Virus record (IMG/VR): IMGVR_UViG_3300040751_002463
Span: 1 to 42,163 of that record
Length of the DNA stretch: 42,163 nucleotides
Reading direction: 5' to 3' (one strand)
DNA from: a virus
In this document: positions 1 to 11,413 of the stretch, in pieces
How positions within the stretch are numbered: position 1 is the stretch's first letter
How the letters are laid out: each line of letters begins with the position of its first letter
Program-made: the position numbers and the translations under genes
Notes under the pieces: model-generated
Seen by the model: only the letters and a program-made list of their open reading frames with translations
What the model was told of the DNA's origin: nothing
Databases searched by the model: none

Positions 1-1
1 T

Positions 2-3000
2 GGCGAGCAGTATAGAGTTGGTCAAATTGTCCGCAACGGCGACAACTTCTTTAGAGTAAAAGTAACACACACTGGTGCTGGATTTAATTTAGATAACTTT
101 ACTAGACTAGCAGAGTTACCAATTGAAGGCGGCGTTGAAGGTGTTATTAGAAGAAACTTTGAACTTGATGCGACACAATTAAAGTACGGAACATTAATGC
201 GTACACCTCAAGAAGTTATCGACTTCCTATTAGGATACGGACAATGGTTAGAATATAAAGGGTTTTCTTTTGATAATTTTAATCGTGAAATTGAAACTAT
301 TGAAAACTGGGAACTAAGTGCTAGGGAGTTTTTATTCTGGACCACACAGAACTGGAGTGCAGGTGCATTACTTACACTTTCACCTAGTGCAAGCAATTTA
401 AAATTTAGTAAAGACTATGCAGTTGTTGATAACATCTTTGATAATTTTTATGATTATACATTATTAAAAGCAGATGGACAAAAATTAAGTGAAAACTTTG
501 CTAATACTATTAGAACAAATCAAAACGAATTTGGATTAAAACTTAAAAATACTGCTGATGGAATATACTTTTTAAAACTTCCATTAGTACAAAAAGAACA
601 CGTTGTATTAATTGATAATACAACAGTCTTTAATGATACAATTTATAGTCCAGCATCTGGTTATAGACAAGCACGTATTAAAGGTGTTGGCTATCGTACT
701 AGCGGTTGGAATGGAAGTTTTGATGTTCCTGGCTTTACGTACAATGATGTTAGAATTAAAGACTGGGAAGAAAATACTGATTATGCTATTGCTGATATTG
801 TAAAGCATAAAACATTTTATTATAGTGCTAAAAAGAAAATTCCAGGAAGTTTAAATTTTGATGATACAGAATGGTACAGATTACCTCAAGAACCTAAATC
901 AGAACTTATTCCAAACTTTGATTATAAAGCAAATCAGTTTGCAGACTTTTATGATCTTGATACTGACAACTTCGATAGTGAACAACAACGTATTGCACAA
1001 CATTTAATTGGATATCAAAAGAGACAATATTTAGAAAATATTATTCCTGATCCAGTTAGTCAATATAAATTCTATCAAGGATTTATTCAAGATAAAGGTA
1101 CACAAAATAGTTTAAGTAAATTGTTTGATGCTTTGTCTAATACAGAAAATTCAAGTTTAGAATTTTTTGAAGAGTGGGCATTTAAAGTAGGTCAATATGG
1201 AGCAAGCGGTGGCTTTGAAGAAGTTGAATATTTAATTGACGAATCAAAGATGCGTTTACAGCCACAGCCATTCCAGTTGGTACAAAATATAGATCCACAA
1301 GCAACAGACTTAGTATATAGATATGCTAAAAATGATGTTTATTCTAAACCTGAAAATTATAATCATACACCATTCCCAACTAAAGATTTAAGCGATTCAG
1401 ATTCGTATATTAAAACTGCTGGGTATGTTGCTGAAGATGATATTGATTTTAAATTTACAAACTACGATAGTATTTTAGACTTTTCTGTAAAATCAGTTTC
1501 AGTAGGTCAGTATGTTTGGGTTAGTAAACGTGGACAATCGTGGGACGTTTTACGACAAACTGAAACACCATTCAAGGTTAAAAGTATTATTAATAGTGAT
1601 AGTTCAAGTTCTATTGAGATTGAACTTAATAGAGTCCCGCAATTTGAAAAAGATGACATTATTGGTGTACTAGGAACAATACCAGATTCAGAAAGATTTT
1701 ATAAAGTTAAACGAGTAAGTCTTAATATTGTATATGCTGAAACTACAGGAGAAGTACCTGACGTTCCAGAAGCAAACGGATTCCTTGTTAAACTTAACTC
1801 AGTAAGAGTTCCGTCATTGACAGATGTTAATGCAGTTGTTACCCGAGATAATTATTCAGCAAATGAGCGTGTTTGGGTTGATTCAGATGAAGTTAACCGT
1901 TGGACTGTTTTAGAGAATACAAACAATTATAAATTAAATCAAAAAAGTTATAATGCTACACTCGATGGAGTGTTTGGCAGTGATACTAGACGTTTTGGAT
2001 CAAGCATTTCTGCTAACGATATTAACACAGTAGTTGCCGTAGGTGTTCCTAATCCTACTAACACTAGTTTAGGTAGAGTAGACATTCACTATAGAGCGGC
2101 AGAAAACTTGAATATGATTCAATCACAAGTACTTGACTGTCCTCCAAACTTGTTTACAGGTGGCGAAAGTTTTGGTAGTTCTACAGCAGTAAGCACTGAC
2201 GGTAAGTTTATTGTAGTTGGAATTCCTTATGCTGGCAATGTTAAAACAACATACAAAGGTATATTTGATCCTGTTTCAACATATCAACAAGATGACATTG
2301 TACAGTATACTAATCAATTCTGGAAAGCAAAAACAACAGTATTTCCAAGTGATGACAGTTTAGCATATCCAAGTTTTGCATCTCATGTTAACGCAGTTGT
2401 CGGTACAGATGACGACGGAGTCTATGATAACCTTTGGTTAATTTTACGAGGAAACTTTACATTCCAAGAAGAAGTAACTGATCACGTTTTAATTAGAGCC
2501 CAATCAGTTCAATACGAAGGAAGTGCAGTTGGCGACAAATTACAGTTAATTTGGAACTCTAAAAATACTAGATATCCATCAGGTGTTAATCCATTTAATG
2601 ACAGCAATATATTATCATCAGACTTCTTTACAGGAGAACACATCATTGAAGAAAAGGTTGATGATATACTATTAGTTGACAATACACAAGCAATTCCAGA
2701 TATTGGAGAAACAATTAGCAGTGATATTGCATTAGGTATTGTTGTATACAAATATACAACTGGTGACAATAGAACACTTATCTATGTTAATGAAACAAAT
2801 GGCGATTTTGCAGATGAAGGTACATTAACAGTTGGCGATATTAATATCGGTAGTTACGAACGTGCAGTACAACAACCTAATGATGATCTTGCAGGTTGGT
2901 GGAAAATTCCAGTCGGTCAAACATTTAACGTAACACAAACTATTGAAACTAAACCATATTTAATTGTTCAAGACATTATTAAACAAGCAGAAGTTCGTAC

Positions 3001-6000
3001 AGTTAATTATTGGGAAAATGTTTATAACATTGTAGATGACGCTGATCCTGGAGTTCCGTCATATATTGAAACATTAACATGGAATAGTGAAGCAGGATAT
3101 GAAATCTCAGACAAGTGGGTATTCAGATTACCTAAAACACTTGAAAATGATCTTACAGCACCGAACGATGAATTTCAATTTTGGTTTAATGAATATCGTA
3201 ATGCAGATGGAATTGTACAAGAGCCATCAGTTATTGCTCCTGAATTAGACCACGATTATCTGAATAGAACAACTCACAGAGTTTATGATATCTGGGACGG
3301 TTGGGCGAATGTAAACTTAACTAACTTTGATAATAGTGGTTCGCCAACACCAGGCGATCCTGACTACAATCCCAATTATGGTAATCCGTATATTCCAGTT
3401 GTTGGCGATATTGTAAGAGATAACGATACTCTTGCAACAGGTGAAGTCATGTATGTCGAAAAGGTGTTTAATAACTTAAGACTCTTCCTTAGAAATACAA
3501 CAGGAACATGGAAGAAAGGTAGTGAATTTGGGAACATTTCAAGTTTAAGTATAGTTGAAGGTTCACAAGGTGCAGGAACTATTAGACTTGTTGGTACTAC
3601 AATAGGAGTATATTTAACAAACAATACAGTGGGTCCACTTATTGTTATTGATAGAGGCGAAAACCTTACTCCAGGAAGTACTAGAACATTACAAAATTTT
3701 GAATACTGGGTTTATAAACAAACAGTAATACAAGGTTCTCCAAGAGAGGCAAATCCACCTTCATTATCAAATAATGATTGGACTAGAGTCTATAACATAC
3801 CTGTAACTGAAACAGGGATAGCAAGCGGACTTGTGCGTCAAGGAGCATATGCAGTTTACGAAAGAAATGCTAGTAACTTCTATGTATTAACAAACGTCTA
3901 TACAATGCCAGATAGTACTAACTACAAACATCTTGGAGCAACTATAGATTTAATTACTCGACCAGATGGAAGTCGTGCAATTTATATTTCAAGTAAGGGT
4001 AATAACACATTTGCAGAACCTGGTAGAATTAATATTGTTAATTACGATGAGTCACTAGGCTGGCAATTAGGTTCAGATGAAAACTATCGTGGAGAACACG
4101 ATCCGACTATTACATATTACGAAGGTGAATATGTAAAATATGCAGAAGAAATTTATCAAGCAACTACTAATGTTTTACCTAGAGCATTTAATTTAGCAGA
4201 CTGGGTGTTAGTTGAAACAGGCGTTGACTTAAACGGATACATTCCTAACAATACAGGATTTATTGTTGGCAATGATAGTGCATTAGAAACTTCTAATCTA
4301 TTACAGTTTGGATCAAATTATGATGTAAGTAAAAACGGACACGTATTAGCATCAGTAGTTAAGTATGGCGATCAAGTTGACAGTGCATTAAGTACTCCTA
4401 AACTTGCGATTTACAGATTAATTAACGGACAGTTCCTTTGGGATCAGTTAGTTGATTCGGAGAAAGTAGATATTAACTACGGATCAAGTGTTGCTGTTTC
4501 TGATGATGGCAAATTTATTGCTGTAGGTGCAACTAATTGGAGCACAACTTATACAAATGCTGGTGCAGTTTATCTATATGAATCAATTCACGGAACATTT
4601 AGTCTAGTACAAACACTAACTGGTCCAAAAGGATTACCAAATGAAAAGTTTGGTTCTAAAGTAAAATTTAGTGGAGACAGATTAGTTATTACATCATCAG
4701 GCGGAGATTCAACAAGCATAACAGAATTTGATGCAAACTTAACATTATTTGATAACGGAACAACATTGTTTAATACAACACTTACTGATACAGGTGAGAT
4801 ATTTGTATTTGAGTTAACAGGAAATAGATATGTTTATGCTGATAAAATTAAAAACTCAGATCCAAATGTTGTATACTTTGGTGAAGTATTAGCAGTTAGC
4901 AATAATCACATTTATGCAGGATTACCTACTTACTTAAACGAAGAAGAAAATAGTTCTCCGGGCGCAGTATTTGATTATAGAAGCCCTTCAACAGGTAAGT
5001 TATGGACAAGAAAGCGTCAAGCAAGACCAGTTGTTGATGTTAACAAAATTAAAAGTGTTAGTATTTACAACAAACAAACTAATGTTGTAGATGAGTATCT
5101 TGATTATATTGATCCGCTACAAGGAAAAATTGCCGGACCGGCAGAAGTTGAATTATCATATAAAACTACATATGATCCTGCAAGTTATAATATTGTAGAT
5201 GATAGTGTAGTAGGGGTAGTTAAAGATGCTACTATTTTTAATACAGTTGATATAGTTGGTAAACTATGGTGGGATATTGATGCTGTAAGATTTATTAATC
5301 CTTATAGTAATACTGGAAATATTTTTAGTGTTACAAATCAGTTTAATACAATTTTTCCAGGTACTGAAGTTGAAATTTATGAATGGGTAGAGACAACATT
5401 ATTACCAAGCGAATGGGACGAAGATGCAGATACAGAAGAAGGACTTACACGCGGTATTAGCGGAAAATCTAAATACGGCGACAGTGCATATTCAACTAGA
5501 AGAGTATATGACGAACCTGCACAAAAGTTTACAAATTACAATTATTTCTGGGTAAGAAATAAAAAAACAGTTCCAGATGTACCAGGTAGATCAATTAGTG
5601 GTGCCGATGTTCAAGAATTAATTAGAGATCCTAATGGTCAAGGATACAAATATGTAAACTTATTAAGAGATAATGAGTGGGCGTTACATAATTTAGGATC
5701 AAGTATTACAGGAAAAGATAGTGTTATTAAATTTAGTTATTGGACTATTGATAACCTTGAACAGAATATTCATAATCAGTATAATATTATTACTGATGGA
5801 CTTGGTACAAGTATTCCTAAATCAGACTTAGAAGAAAAATGGTTTGATAGTTTAATTGGGTTTGACAAACAAGGTAGAGAAATTCCTGACAGACAGTTAG
5901 GAAATCAAGACAAATACGGAGTACTAAACAACCCACGACAAACTATGTTTGTTAACAGAGTTGAAGCACTTAAACAAGCAATTGAAAGAGTAAACATTGT

Positions 6001-9000
6001 ATTAAAACAAAATGTATTAATTGATGATTTTGATTTATCAGATCTAGATAGTAATGATCCTAAACCAACCCTAGCATCAAGACTTTATGATTTGACAATT
6101 GATACAGATTTAGAACTTCAATATGTTTCAGTTAGTAAAGTAAGAACTGCACAACTTAATGCAACTATAATTGATGGTAAATTAATTAGAGTAGATATTA
6201 TTGACGGAGGAAGAGGCTATAAAACAAATCCAACAGTAGAGTTTGTTACTACAGCAGGAGAAAATGCTGAAGTTGCTCTTGAAATTAACAGCATTGGATC
6301 GGTTATTAGTGCAACAGTAATTAATCAAGGTTTAAATTACAGCAGTACAGACGTAATTACCGTACGTAAGTTTTCTGTGTTAGTTAATACAGACACTTCT
6401 TATGCTAATAGATGGTCAGTTTACGAGTACGTCGGCGGCAATTATCCGTGGAATAGAATTATTAGTCAAAGTTATGATGTAAGAGATTATTGGAGTTATG
6501 ATAATTGGTATGCAGAAGGTTATAATGAATTAACTAAAGCAGATTTCGTAATTGACGAAACATACGAATTAGAATCGTTAGATGACGTTTATGGTCAAAT
6601 TGTAAAAATTAACAATGTAGGTTCCGGCGGCTGGTTACTTTTACGTAAAATTGACGAACAAGTAAATGTTGATTATACTATTAACTATGAAACAATCGGT
6701 AGAGAAAATGCTACAGTACAACTATCTAAAGCATTGTACGATTATAGCGATGAATTAGTTGGTTATGATAGTTTTGGATATGATGATAGTGCGTTTGATT
6801 TAATACCAGTTCAAGAATTAAGAATTATACTGTCATCATTACGTGATAAAATATTTGTTGATGACTTAGCAATTCATTATAATGAATTATTCTTTGCACA
6901 AATGCGTTATATTTTAAGTGAACAACCATTTATTGATTGGGCATTTAAAACTTCATTTGTTAAAGCAAAGCATAATGTTGGTAAACTAAGAAAAGACATT
7001 ACATTTAATAATGACTTCTTAGAAAGTTATGAAGAATATGTAAAAGAAGTTAAACCTTATAAAACTAAAATTAGAGAATACTTATCAACATATGAAGGTG
7101 ATGATAATACTCAAACAATCGTTACTGATTTTGATTTGCCACCTTACTATAGTGATGCTAGAGGAAAAATTGTTCCTGTAGATACTAGAGTAGTAAATGA
7201 TACTGTACAAGTAAACGGTATCACATCTTATCCACAAAAGCACTGGTTAGAAAATGTAAGTTTTAAAATTAAAGAAATCAATATTTACGAAGCAGGTTCG
7301 GGTTATCTAAATGCACCATCAGTTGAAATATCCGGCGGCGGCGGCACCGGAGCCGAAGCAATAGCATATGTTGGCGGCGGAAAAATTACAGAAATTAAAA
7401 TAACAAATGCGGGCCAAGGGTATGTTTCCGCACCCACAATAGTACTTAACGGTGCAGTAACAGATGGCGGCACTGTTGGTAAAGCAAGTGCAATTATAGG
7501 CAATTCAAATCTAAGAACTACACACATGACTGTTAAGTTTGATAGAGTAACAGGAACATTCTTTATTACAACACTTGATGAAACAGAAACATTTACTGGA
7601 ACAGGCGGAAGATATAAATTTACTTTAAAATGGCCAGTAGATTTAAGAACAAATAAAATTAAAATTACTATCGGAGACGACGAAATACTGTCAAGAGATT
7701 ATACTATTACTAATGTTAATGACAGTAATGGTAGAACACATGATAGAAAAATAGGCCAAATTGTTTTTAATACTCCTCCTGCTAATAACAAAACTATAAC
7801 AATTGAGTATTTTAAAGATATATCATTATTAACTGCGGCAGATAGAATTAACTTATTCTACAATCCAACTACAGGACAGTTAGCAAATGACTTAGGGCAA
7901 TTACTTGACGGCATTGACTACGGTGGTGTTCAAGTTAAGAGTTTCAACTTTGGCGGTGGCTCGGGTTGGAGTGCAGATTCGTGGTTTACTTCTGCATATG
8001 ATACATATGATAATACATATGAAGATGAAGTATTCCGTTTAAGTGATGACAGTACAAAAATTTATGACTTTGCTAAAGCATTAGAAACAGGTATTGAATA
8101 TAATGTTTATAAAAATGGTATAAGAATTGATGATCCTAACTTTGGAACAGGAAATCCTGTTACAAATCCAAATGCAATCATCCAAAGTATTACTGGAGCA
8201 AGCCAAACAGGATTTATTTTAACTGATGATGGTACTATTGTTGGGTCTACGGTAATCAAATTTGATGAAGAGATTTTACCAACACAATCAGGCGATGTAA
8301 TTGTTATTCGCAAAAATACATCAGACGGTTCGTTTATTCCTGATCCAAGAGCATATGATACATTAATTACCGGCGGTGACTTAGCATATGCAACTGCTTC
8401 AGGTATAAATCCAGAAGATATTGTTATCGACGGTGACGGATTTGTTACACCTACAACATCTAAAGGACCAGAGGAACTTATTCCTGGACAAGTTCTTGAT
8501 ACATTAGATATTAAAGTATACGATAGAGTTGGTGAAGGCGGAAGTAGAATTGAAAGTGTAGCATATGTTGGAGATAATGTTACAAAGATATTTAACTATG
8601 ATGGTCAACCACAAAGTAAGTTTGCTATTTTTGTTAAAGTAAACAACATTGTTAGAACAGATTATACAGTAGATTATAAAAACAAAACAATAACATTTAC
8701 TTCAGCACCAGCAATTAATAGTTCTGTAAACATTATTACAATGAGCGGCAATGGTGAGGAAATATTAGATCTAGATACATTTACTGGAGACGGCTCAACA
8801 ATTCAATTCCTTACAAGAGTTGACTGGAAAGATGAACTTAACAGTTTAATCACAGTTAATGGCGAGAAAGTTGATTATATTTTAGAAACAACAGACAGTT
8901 CATATGATACTGCTAACAAAGTTGCAATTACATTTGGTCAAGCACCGGCTGAAGGTGCAGTAATTAATTATGGAATTTATGCAAGCAACGCACAAACATT

Positions 9001-11392
9001 TAGTGAAATTAAAACTGATAATATTAGATCAGATGGAAGTACATCAACATATGAATTAAGTGTAACACCGTTTAGTAGTTTACCTTCAAGTCATAACATG
9101 ATTGTAAGAGTTTCAGGTTCAGGATCAGCAGATGCAGAATACAACAACGGAGCAATTAGCAATGTTACTGGAGATGGTAGTGATTTCTTCAAACGTGAAG
9201 TTACAACTAACGGTGTAAGAATTATGGGTGCTGGCACAGTAGGCGGCCAAACAGCAGTTCCAGATGCGTGGTTAGAAAAAGTTGCTCGTATGTTTGAATT
9301 ATTTACAGATCCAACTGGTGCAGGTATTAATCAATCATACCAAAGAGCGTTAATTAAAACATTAAGAGGAGATGCTGGAACGTATCACGCAGGCTTACCG
9401 ACTATACAAAGAGTAGCAAGAGGTGCAGGAGCAGATTACACTCCAAACTTCTTAACTGACCAAGGTGTTATTGATTGGAACTTAACTCCATTGTTTGACA
9501 CTCATGTACAAAATGACATGGTGTGGTATTTGAATTCAACTGGTAGTGGTTATGGCGACGGTGATCAAGACGCACAAGAAGTTATTGAACACGTATTCCA
9601 CACACTTCATATGCACGGTTTACCTGCAGATGACATAAAATTATATGAGTTCTTAGCCGCTGATTGGCAGTCAGGTGATTTGTATGCGGCAATGGAAGAA
9701 GCATACGATGCTGGCAAGTGGGATCCATCAGGTTACCAAGCAAATCCAGATGATTGGAAAACAATCGCAGATGCGTTTGAAGTAGCGGCAAAAGAATACT
9801 TGTATCTACTAAACTTTTGTATGTTTGAATATACAAGTTTATGGGACGGCGGAAGTCTTGCTCCAGAGTGGTCAGATGATATGCGTACCCAAGCAGGTAT
9901 TCTAGCAAACAATCCATTAGGTTATGCTTTCCACAACACATACATTGCTCCAGTAATTAGTAAGCCATCACTTGCTACTATTAGAAGCATATTCCAAGAC
10001 GGTAATACACCAGCACAAGACGATCCAAGTCAAGCAGGAGCATCAGGATATGTAGTTGATACGCCAACTGGTGATAGAATTCTTAATGCAGGATACAACG
10101 AATCATTTATTATTGATGACAGAGTAGAATATGCATTACGTAACTGGCAACAACCAGGCGGTACATTAGGTGCTAATGATATCTTAGTATTATTGAACGG
10201 CGTAGAACTTACATATACTATAGATTACATTTTCCGTCCTGCAAACTCTAGTGTTGAAATTTTTGAAAACGTTAAAGTTCCTGGAGCAAGACTAGATGTG
10301 TATGTAACTGTTGACGGAGAATACACAGTAAGTGGAAATACAATTACACTTAACACAGTTCCACCTGAAGGCGAAATCTTTAGAGTAACACATTTTAGTA
10401 GACACGATATTCAAGAAATTGATCGTAAAAATTATGACATTGTAACAAGAACTACACTAAACTTTGAAAGTGCTGGCGATATTGAATACAATCATCTGAA
10501 AGCAGGTCTAATTAAACTTGAGAGACAAACTATTGATGCTGAGTATGTTTGGATTATTGTTAATGGAAGGATTCAAACACCTAGTGTTGATTATAAAGTA
10601 ACAAATGACAGATTCTTTGTGCGTATGGCAACACCGTTAAATGAAAACGATGCTGTTGAAGTAATTCAGTTTGCTGAATCAGGACCAACAGTTTCTAAGT
10701 TTGGATTTAGACAATTTAAAGATATGTTGAATAGAACAGTTTATAAACGTTTAGGTGATGTGAATAAGTATAGACTACAAGCAGATTTAAAACAGTTTGA
10801 TAAAGAAATTTTAGTTGAAAACGGTGAAACCATGTTTATACCTGATAAAGCCAATAATGTTCCAGGTGTTGTATTTGTTAACGGCGAGCGTATTGAATAT
10901 ATGGTTAAAGACGGTAACAGTTTACAACAGTTACGTAGAGGTACATTAGGTACAGGTGTTAGAGACATTCATAATGTAGGAGACGAGTTGTTTGATCAGG
11001 GATTCCAACAAACAATTCCATACCAAGATAAAACATTAGTTAATACATATGAAGGTGATGGCACTACATCAGAATTTACACTAGATTGGACTCCGGCTAG
11101 TGTTAATGAATTTGAAGTATTTGTTGGTGGCAAGCGTCAACGCAAGAATGCTATGTATATGTTTGACCCAACGGTTGATCAAGATTCACCAGAAGGTGAC
11201 GTATTGCAACCAGCGCAATATAGCATTTTAGGTAATACAATGACGCTATTAACTGCACCAGCAGATGGAGTTCGAATAACAGTAATTAGAAGGGTTGGAA
11301 AAGTATGGAATGACCCTGGAAAAACACTAGGTAAGACAGAAAATGCTATCGCACAGTTCTTAAGAGCGGAAGAGGTTGACTTACCTAAATAA
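2..11392 (+). CDS. Giant repeat-built virion/tail structural protein, 5'-truncated by window edge
   Basis: The frame is open from base 2 with no stop, so the ATG at 197 is internal and the gene begins outside the window; at least 3796 residues are visible (numbered here from base 2). Visible units: short Trp/Tyr-rich carbohydrate-binding-like segments (about 1-38, 252-297, 752-782, 1362-1417), FG-GAP-like blades with FGSS..A.S.DGK...VG patterns (about 657-749, 1492-1570, 1623-1662), Gly-rich GxGYxxxPT beta repeats (about 2048-2122, 2423-2503), several GDGST-type beta units toward the end, and a helical insert at about 3080-3332 with an HxxHxxHxH cluster at 3197-3205. The early segment FLLGYGQWLEYKGF (from about residue 75) resembles, from memory, very large structural proteins of marine T4-like phages. 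Likely a baseplate or fibre-network component; exact virion position unknown. First gene of the late structural block; stop overlaps the next late promoter. Confidence 0.5.
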   Translation, partial: GEQYRVGQIVRNGDNFFRVKVTHTGAGFNLDNFTRLAELPIEGGVEGVIRRNFELDATQLKYGTLMRTPQEVIDFLLGYGQWLEYKGFSFDNFNREIETIENWELSAREFLFWTTQNWSAGALLTLSPSASNLKFSKDYAVVDNIFDNFYDYTLLKADGQKLSENFANTIRTNQNEFGLKLKNTADGIYFLKLPLVQKEHVVLIDNTTVFNDTIYSPASGYRQARIKGVGYRTSGWNGSFDVPGFTYNDVRIKDWEENTDYAIADIVKHKTFYYSAKKKIPGSLNFDDTEWYRLPQEPKSELIPNFDYKANQFADFYDLDTDNFDSEQQRIAQHLIGYQKRQYLENIIPDPVSQYKFYQGFIQDKGTQNSLSKLFDALSNTENSSLEFFEEWAFKVGQYGASGGFEEVEYLIDESKMRLQPQPFQLVQNIDPQATDLVYRYAKNDVYSKPENYNHTPFPTKDLSDSDSYIKTAGYVAEDDIDFKFTNYDSILDFSVKSVSVGQYVWVSKRGQSWDVLRQTETPFKVKSIINSDSSSSIEIELNRVPQFEKDDIIGVLGTIPDSERFYKVKRVSLNIVYAETTGEVPDVPEANGFLVKLNSVRVPSLTDVNAVVTRDNYSANERVWVDSDEVNRWTVLENTNNYKLNQKSYNATLDGVFGSDTRRFGSSISANDINTVVAVGVPNPTNTSLGRVDIHYRAAENLNMIQSQVLDCPPNLFTGGESFGSSTAVSTDGKFIVVGIPYAGNVKTTYKGIFDPVSTYQQDDIVQYTNQFWKAKTTVFPSDDSLAYPSFASHVNAVVGTDDDGVYDNLWLILRGNFTFQEEVTDHVLIRAQSVQYEGSAVGDKLQLIWNSKNTRYPSGVNPFNDSNILSSDFFTGEHIIEEKVDDILLVDNTQAIPDIGETISSDIALGIVVYKYTTGDNRTLIYVNETNGDFADEGTLTVGDINIGSYERAVQQPNDDLAGWWKIPVGQTFNVTQTIETKPYLIVQDIIKQAEVRTVNYWENVYNIVDDADPGVPSYIETLTWNSEAGYEISDKWVFRLPKTLENDLTAPNDEFQFWFNEYRNADGIVQEPSVIAPELDHDYLNRTTHRVYDIWDGWANVNLTNFDNSGSPTPGDPDYNPNYGNPYIPVVGDIVRDNDTLATGEVMYVEKVFNNLRLFLRNTTGTWKKGSEFGNISSLSIVEGSQGAGTIRLVGTTIGVYLTNNTVGPLIVIDRGENLTPGSTRTLQNFEYWVYKQTVIQGSPREANPPSLSNNDWTRVYNIPVTETGIASGLVRQGAYAVYERNASNFYVLTNVYTMPDSTNYKHLGATIDLITRPDGSRAIYISSKGNNTFAEPGRINIVNYDESLGWQLGSDENYRGEHDPTITYYEGEYVKYAEEIYQATTNVLPRAFNLADWVLVETGVDLNGYIPNNTGFIVGNDSALETSNLLQFGSNYDVSKNGHVLASVVKYGDQVDSALSTPKLAIYRLINGQFLWDQLVDSEKVDINYGSSVAVSDDGKFIAVGATNWSTTYTNAGAVYLYESIHGTFSLVQTLTGPKGLPNEKFGSKVKFSGDRLVITSSGGDSTSITEFDANLTLFDNGTTLFNTTLTDTGEIFVFELTGNRYVYADKIKNSDPNVVYFGEVLAVSNNHIYAGLPTYLNEEENSSPGAVFDYRSPSTGKLWTRKRQARPVVDVNKIKSVSIYNKQTNVVDEYLDYIDPLQGKIAGPAEVELSYKTTYDPASYNIVDDSVVGVVKDATIFNTVDIVGKLWWDIDAVRFINPYSNTGNIFSVTNQFNTIFPGTEVEIYEWVETTLLPSEWDEDADTEEGLTRGISGKSKYGDSAYSTRRVYDEPAQKFTNYNYFWVRNKKTVPDVPGRSISGADVQELIRDPNGQGYKYVNLLRDNEWALHNLGSSITGKDSVIKFSYWTIDNLEQNIHNQYNIITDGLGTSIPKSDLEEKWFDSLIGFDKQGREIPDRQLGNQDKYGVLNNPRQTMFVNRVEALKQAIERVNIVLKQNVLIDDFDLSDLDSNDPKPTLASRLYDLTIDTDLELQYVSVSKVRTAQLNATIIDGKLIRVDIIDGGRGYKTNPTVEFVTTAGENAEVALEINSIGSVISATVINQGLNYSSTDVITVRKFSVLVNTDTSYANRWSVYEYVGGNYPWNRIISQSYDVRDYWSYDNWYAEGYNELTKADFVIDETYELESLDDVYGQIVKINNVGSGGWLLLRKIDEQVNVDYTINYETIGRENATVQLSKALYDYSDELVGYDSFGYDDSAFDLIPVQELRIILSSLRDKIFVDDLAIHYNELFFAQMRYILSEQPFIDWAFKTSFVKAKHNVGKLRKDITFNNDFLESYEEYVKEVKPYKTKIREYLSTYEGDDNTQTIVTDFDLPPYYSDARGKIVPVDTRVVNDTVQVNGITSYPQKHWLENVSFKIKEINIYEAGSGYLNAPSVEISGGGGTGAEAIAYVGGGKITEIKITNAGQGYVSAPTIVLNGAVTDGGTVGKASAIIGNSNLRTTHMTVKFDRVTGTFFITTLDETETFTGTGGRYKFTLKWPVDLRTNKIKITIGDDEILSRDYTITNVNDSNGRTHDRKIGQIVFNTPPANNKTITIEYFKDISLLTAADRINLFYNPTTGQLANDLGQLLDGIDYGGVQVKSFNFGGGSGWSADSWFTSAYDTYDNTYEDEVFRLSDDSTKIYDFAKALETGIEYNVYKNGIRIDDPNFGTGNPVTNPNAIIQSITGASQTGFILTDDGTIVGSTVIKFDEEILPTQSGDVIVIRKNTSDGSFIPDPRAYDTLITGGDLAYATASGINPEDIVIDGDGFVTPTTSKGPEELIPGQVLDTLDIKVYDRVGEGGSRIESVAYVGDNVTKIFNYDGQPQSKFAIFVKVNNIVRTDYTVDYKNKTITFTSAPAINSSVNIITMSGNGEEILDLDTFTGDGSTIQFLTRVDWKDELNSLITVNGEKVDYILETTDSSYDTANKVAITFGQAPAEGAVINYGIYASNAQTFSEIKTDNIRSDGSTSTYELSVTPFSSLPSSHNMIVRVSGSGSADAEYNNGAISNVTGDGSDFFKREVTTNGVRIMGAGTVGGQTAVPDAWLEKVARMFELFTDPTGAGINQSYQRALIKTLRGDAGTYHAGLPTIQRVARGAGADYTPNFLTDQGVIDWNLTPLFDTHVQNDMVWYLNSTGSGYGDGDQDAQEVIEHVFHTLHMHGLPADDIKLYEFLAADWQSGDLYAAMEEAYDAGKWDPSGYQANPDDWKTIADAFEVAAKEYLYLLNFCMFEYTSLWDGGSLAPEWSDDMRTQAGILANNPLGYAFHNTYIAPVISKPSLATIRSIFQDGNTPAQDDPSQAGASGYVVDTPTGDRILNAGYNESFIIDDRVEYALRNWQQPGGTLGANDILVLLNGVELTYTIDYIFRPANSSVEIFENVKVPGARLDVYVTVDGEYTVSGNTITLNTVPPEGEIFRVTHFSRHDIQEIDRKNYDIVTRTTLNFESAGDIEYNHLKAGLIKLERQTIDAEYVWIIVNGRIQTPSVDYKVTNDRFFVRMATPLNENDAVEVIQFAESGPTVSKFGFRQFKDMLNRTVYKRLGDVNKYRLQADLKQFDKEILVENGETMFIPDKANNVPGVVFVNGERIEYMVKDGNSLQQLRRGTLGTGVRDIHNVGDELFDQGFQQTIPYQDKTLVNTYEGDGTTSEFTLDWTPASVNEFEVFVGGKRQRKNAMYMFDPTVDQDSPEGDVLQPAQYSILGNTMTLLTAPADGVRITVIRRVGKVWNDPGKTLGKTENAIAQFLRAEEVDLPK

Positions 11393-11395
11393 ATA
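11388..11395 (+). promoter_or_regulatory. Late-promoter-like element (AATAAATA)
   Basis: AATAAATA matches the T4-type late consensus NATAAATA and straddles the stop codon of the giant gene. By T4 spacing (start about 6 nt after the element) transcription would begin near 11401, leaving a short leader that contains AGGA 8 nt before the ATG at 11414. Chance occurrence is possible in such AT-rich DNA, but the position is right. Confidence 0.5.
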
Positions 11396-11413
11396 CAATG
11401 TAGGAAAACACAA

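Noticed and set aside
7330-7350. GC-rich run as a possible foreign insertion
   Set aside because: It is a short stretch of Gly/Thr/Ala codons in a Gly-rich beta repeat of the giant protein, with reading frame intact on both sides.
9582-9941. 119-codon minus-strand frame opposite the helical domain of the giant protein
   Set aside because: Composition reflects the codons of the opposite strand and there is no neighbour or promoter; the plus frame is clearly coding.
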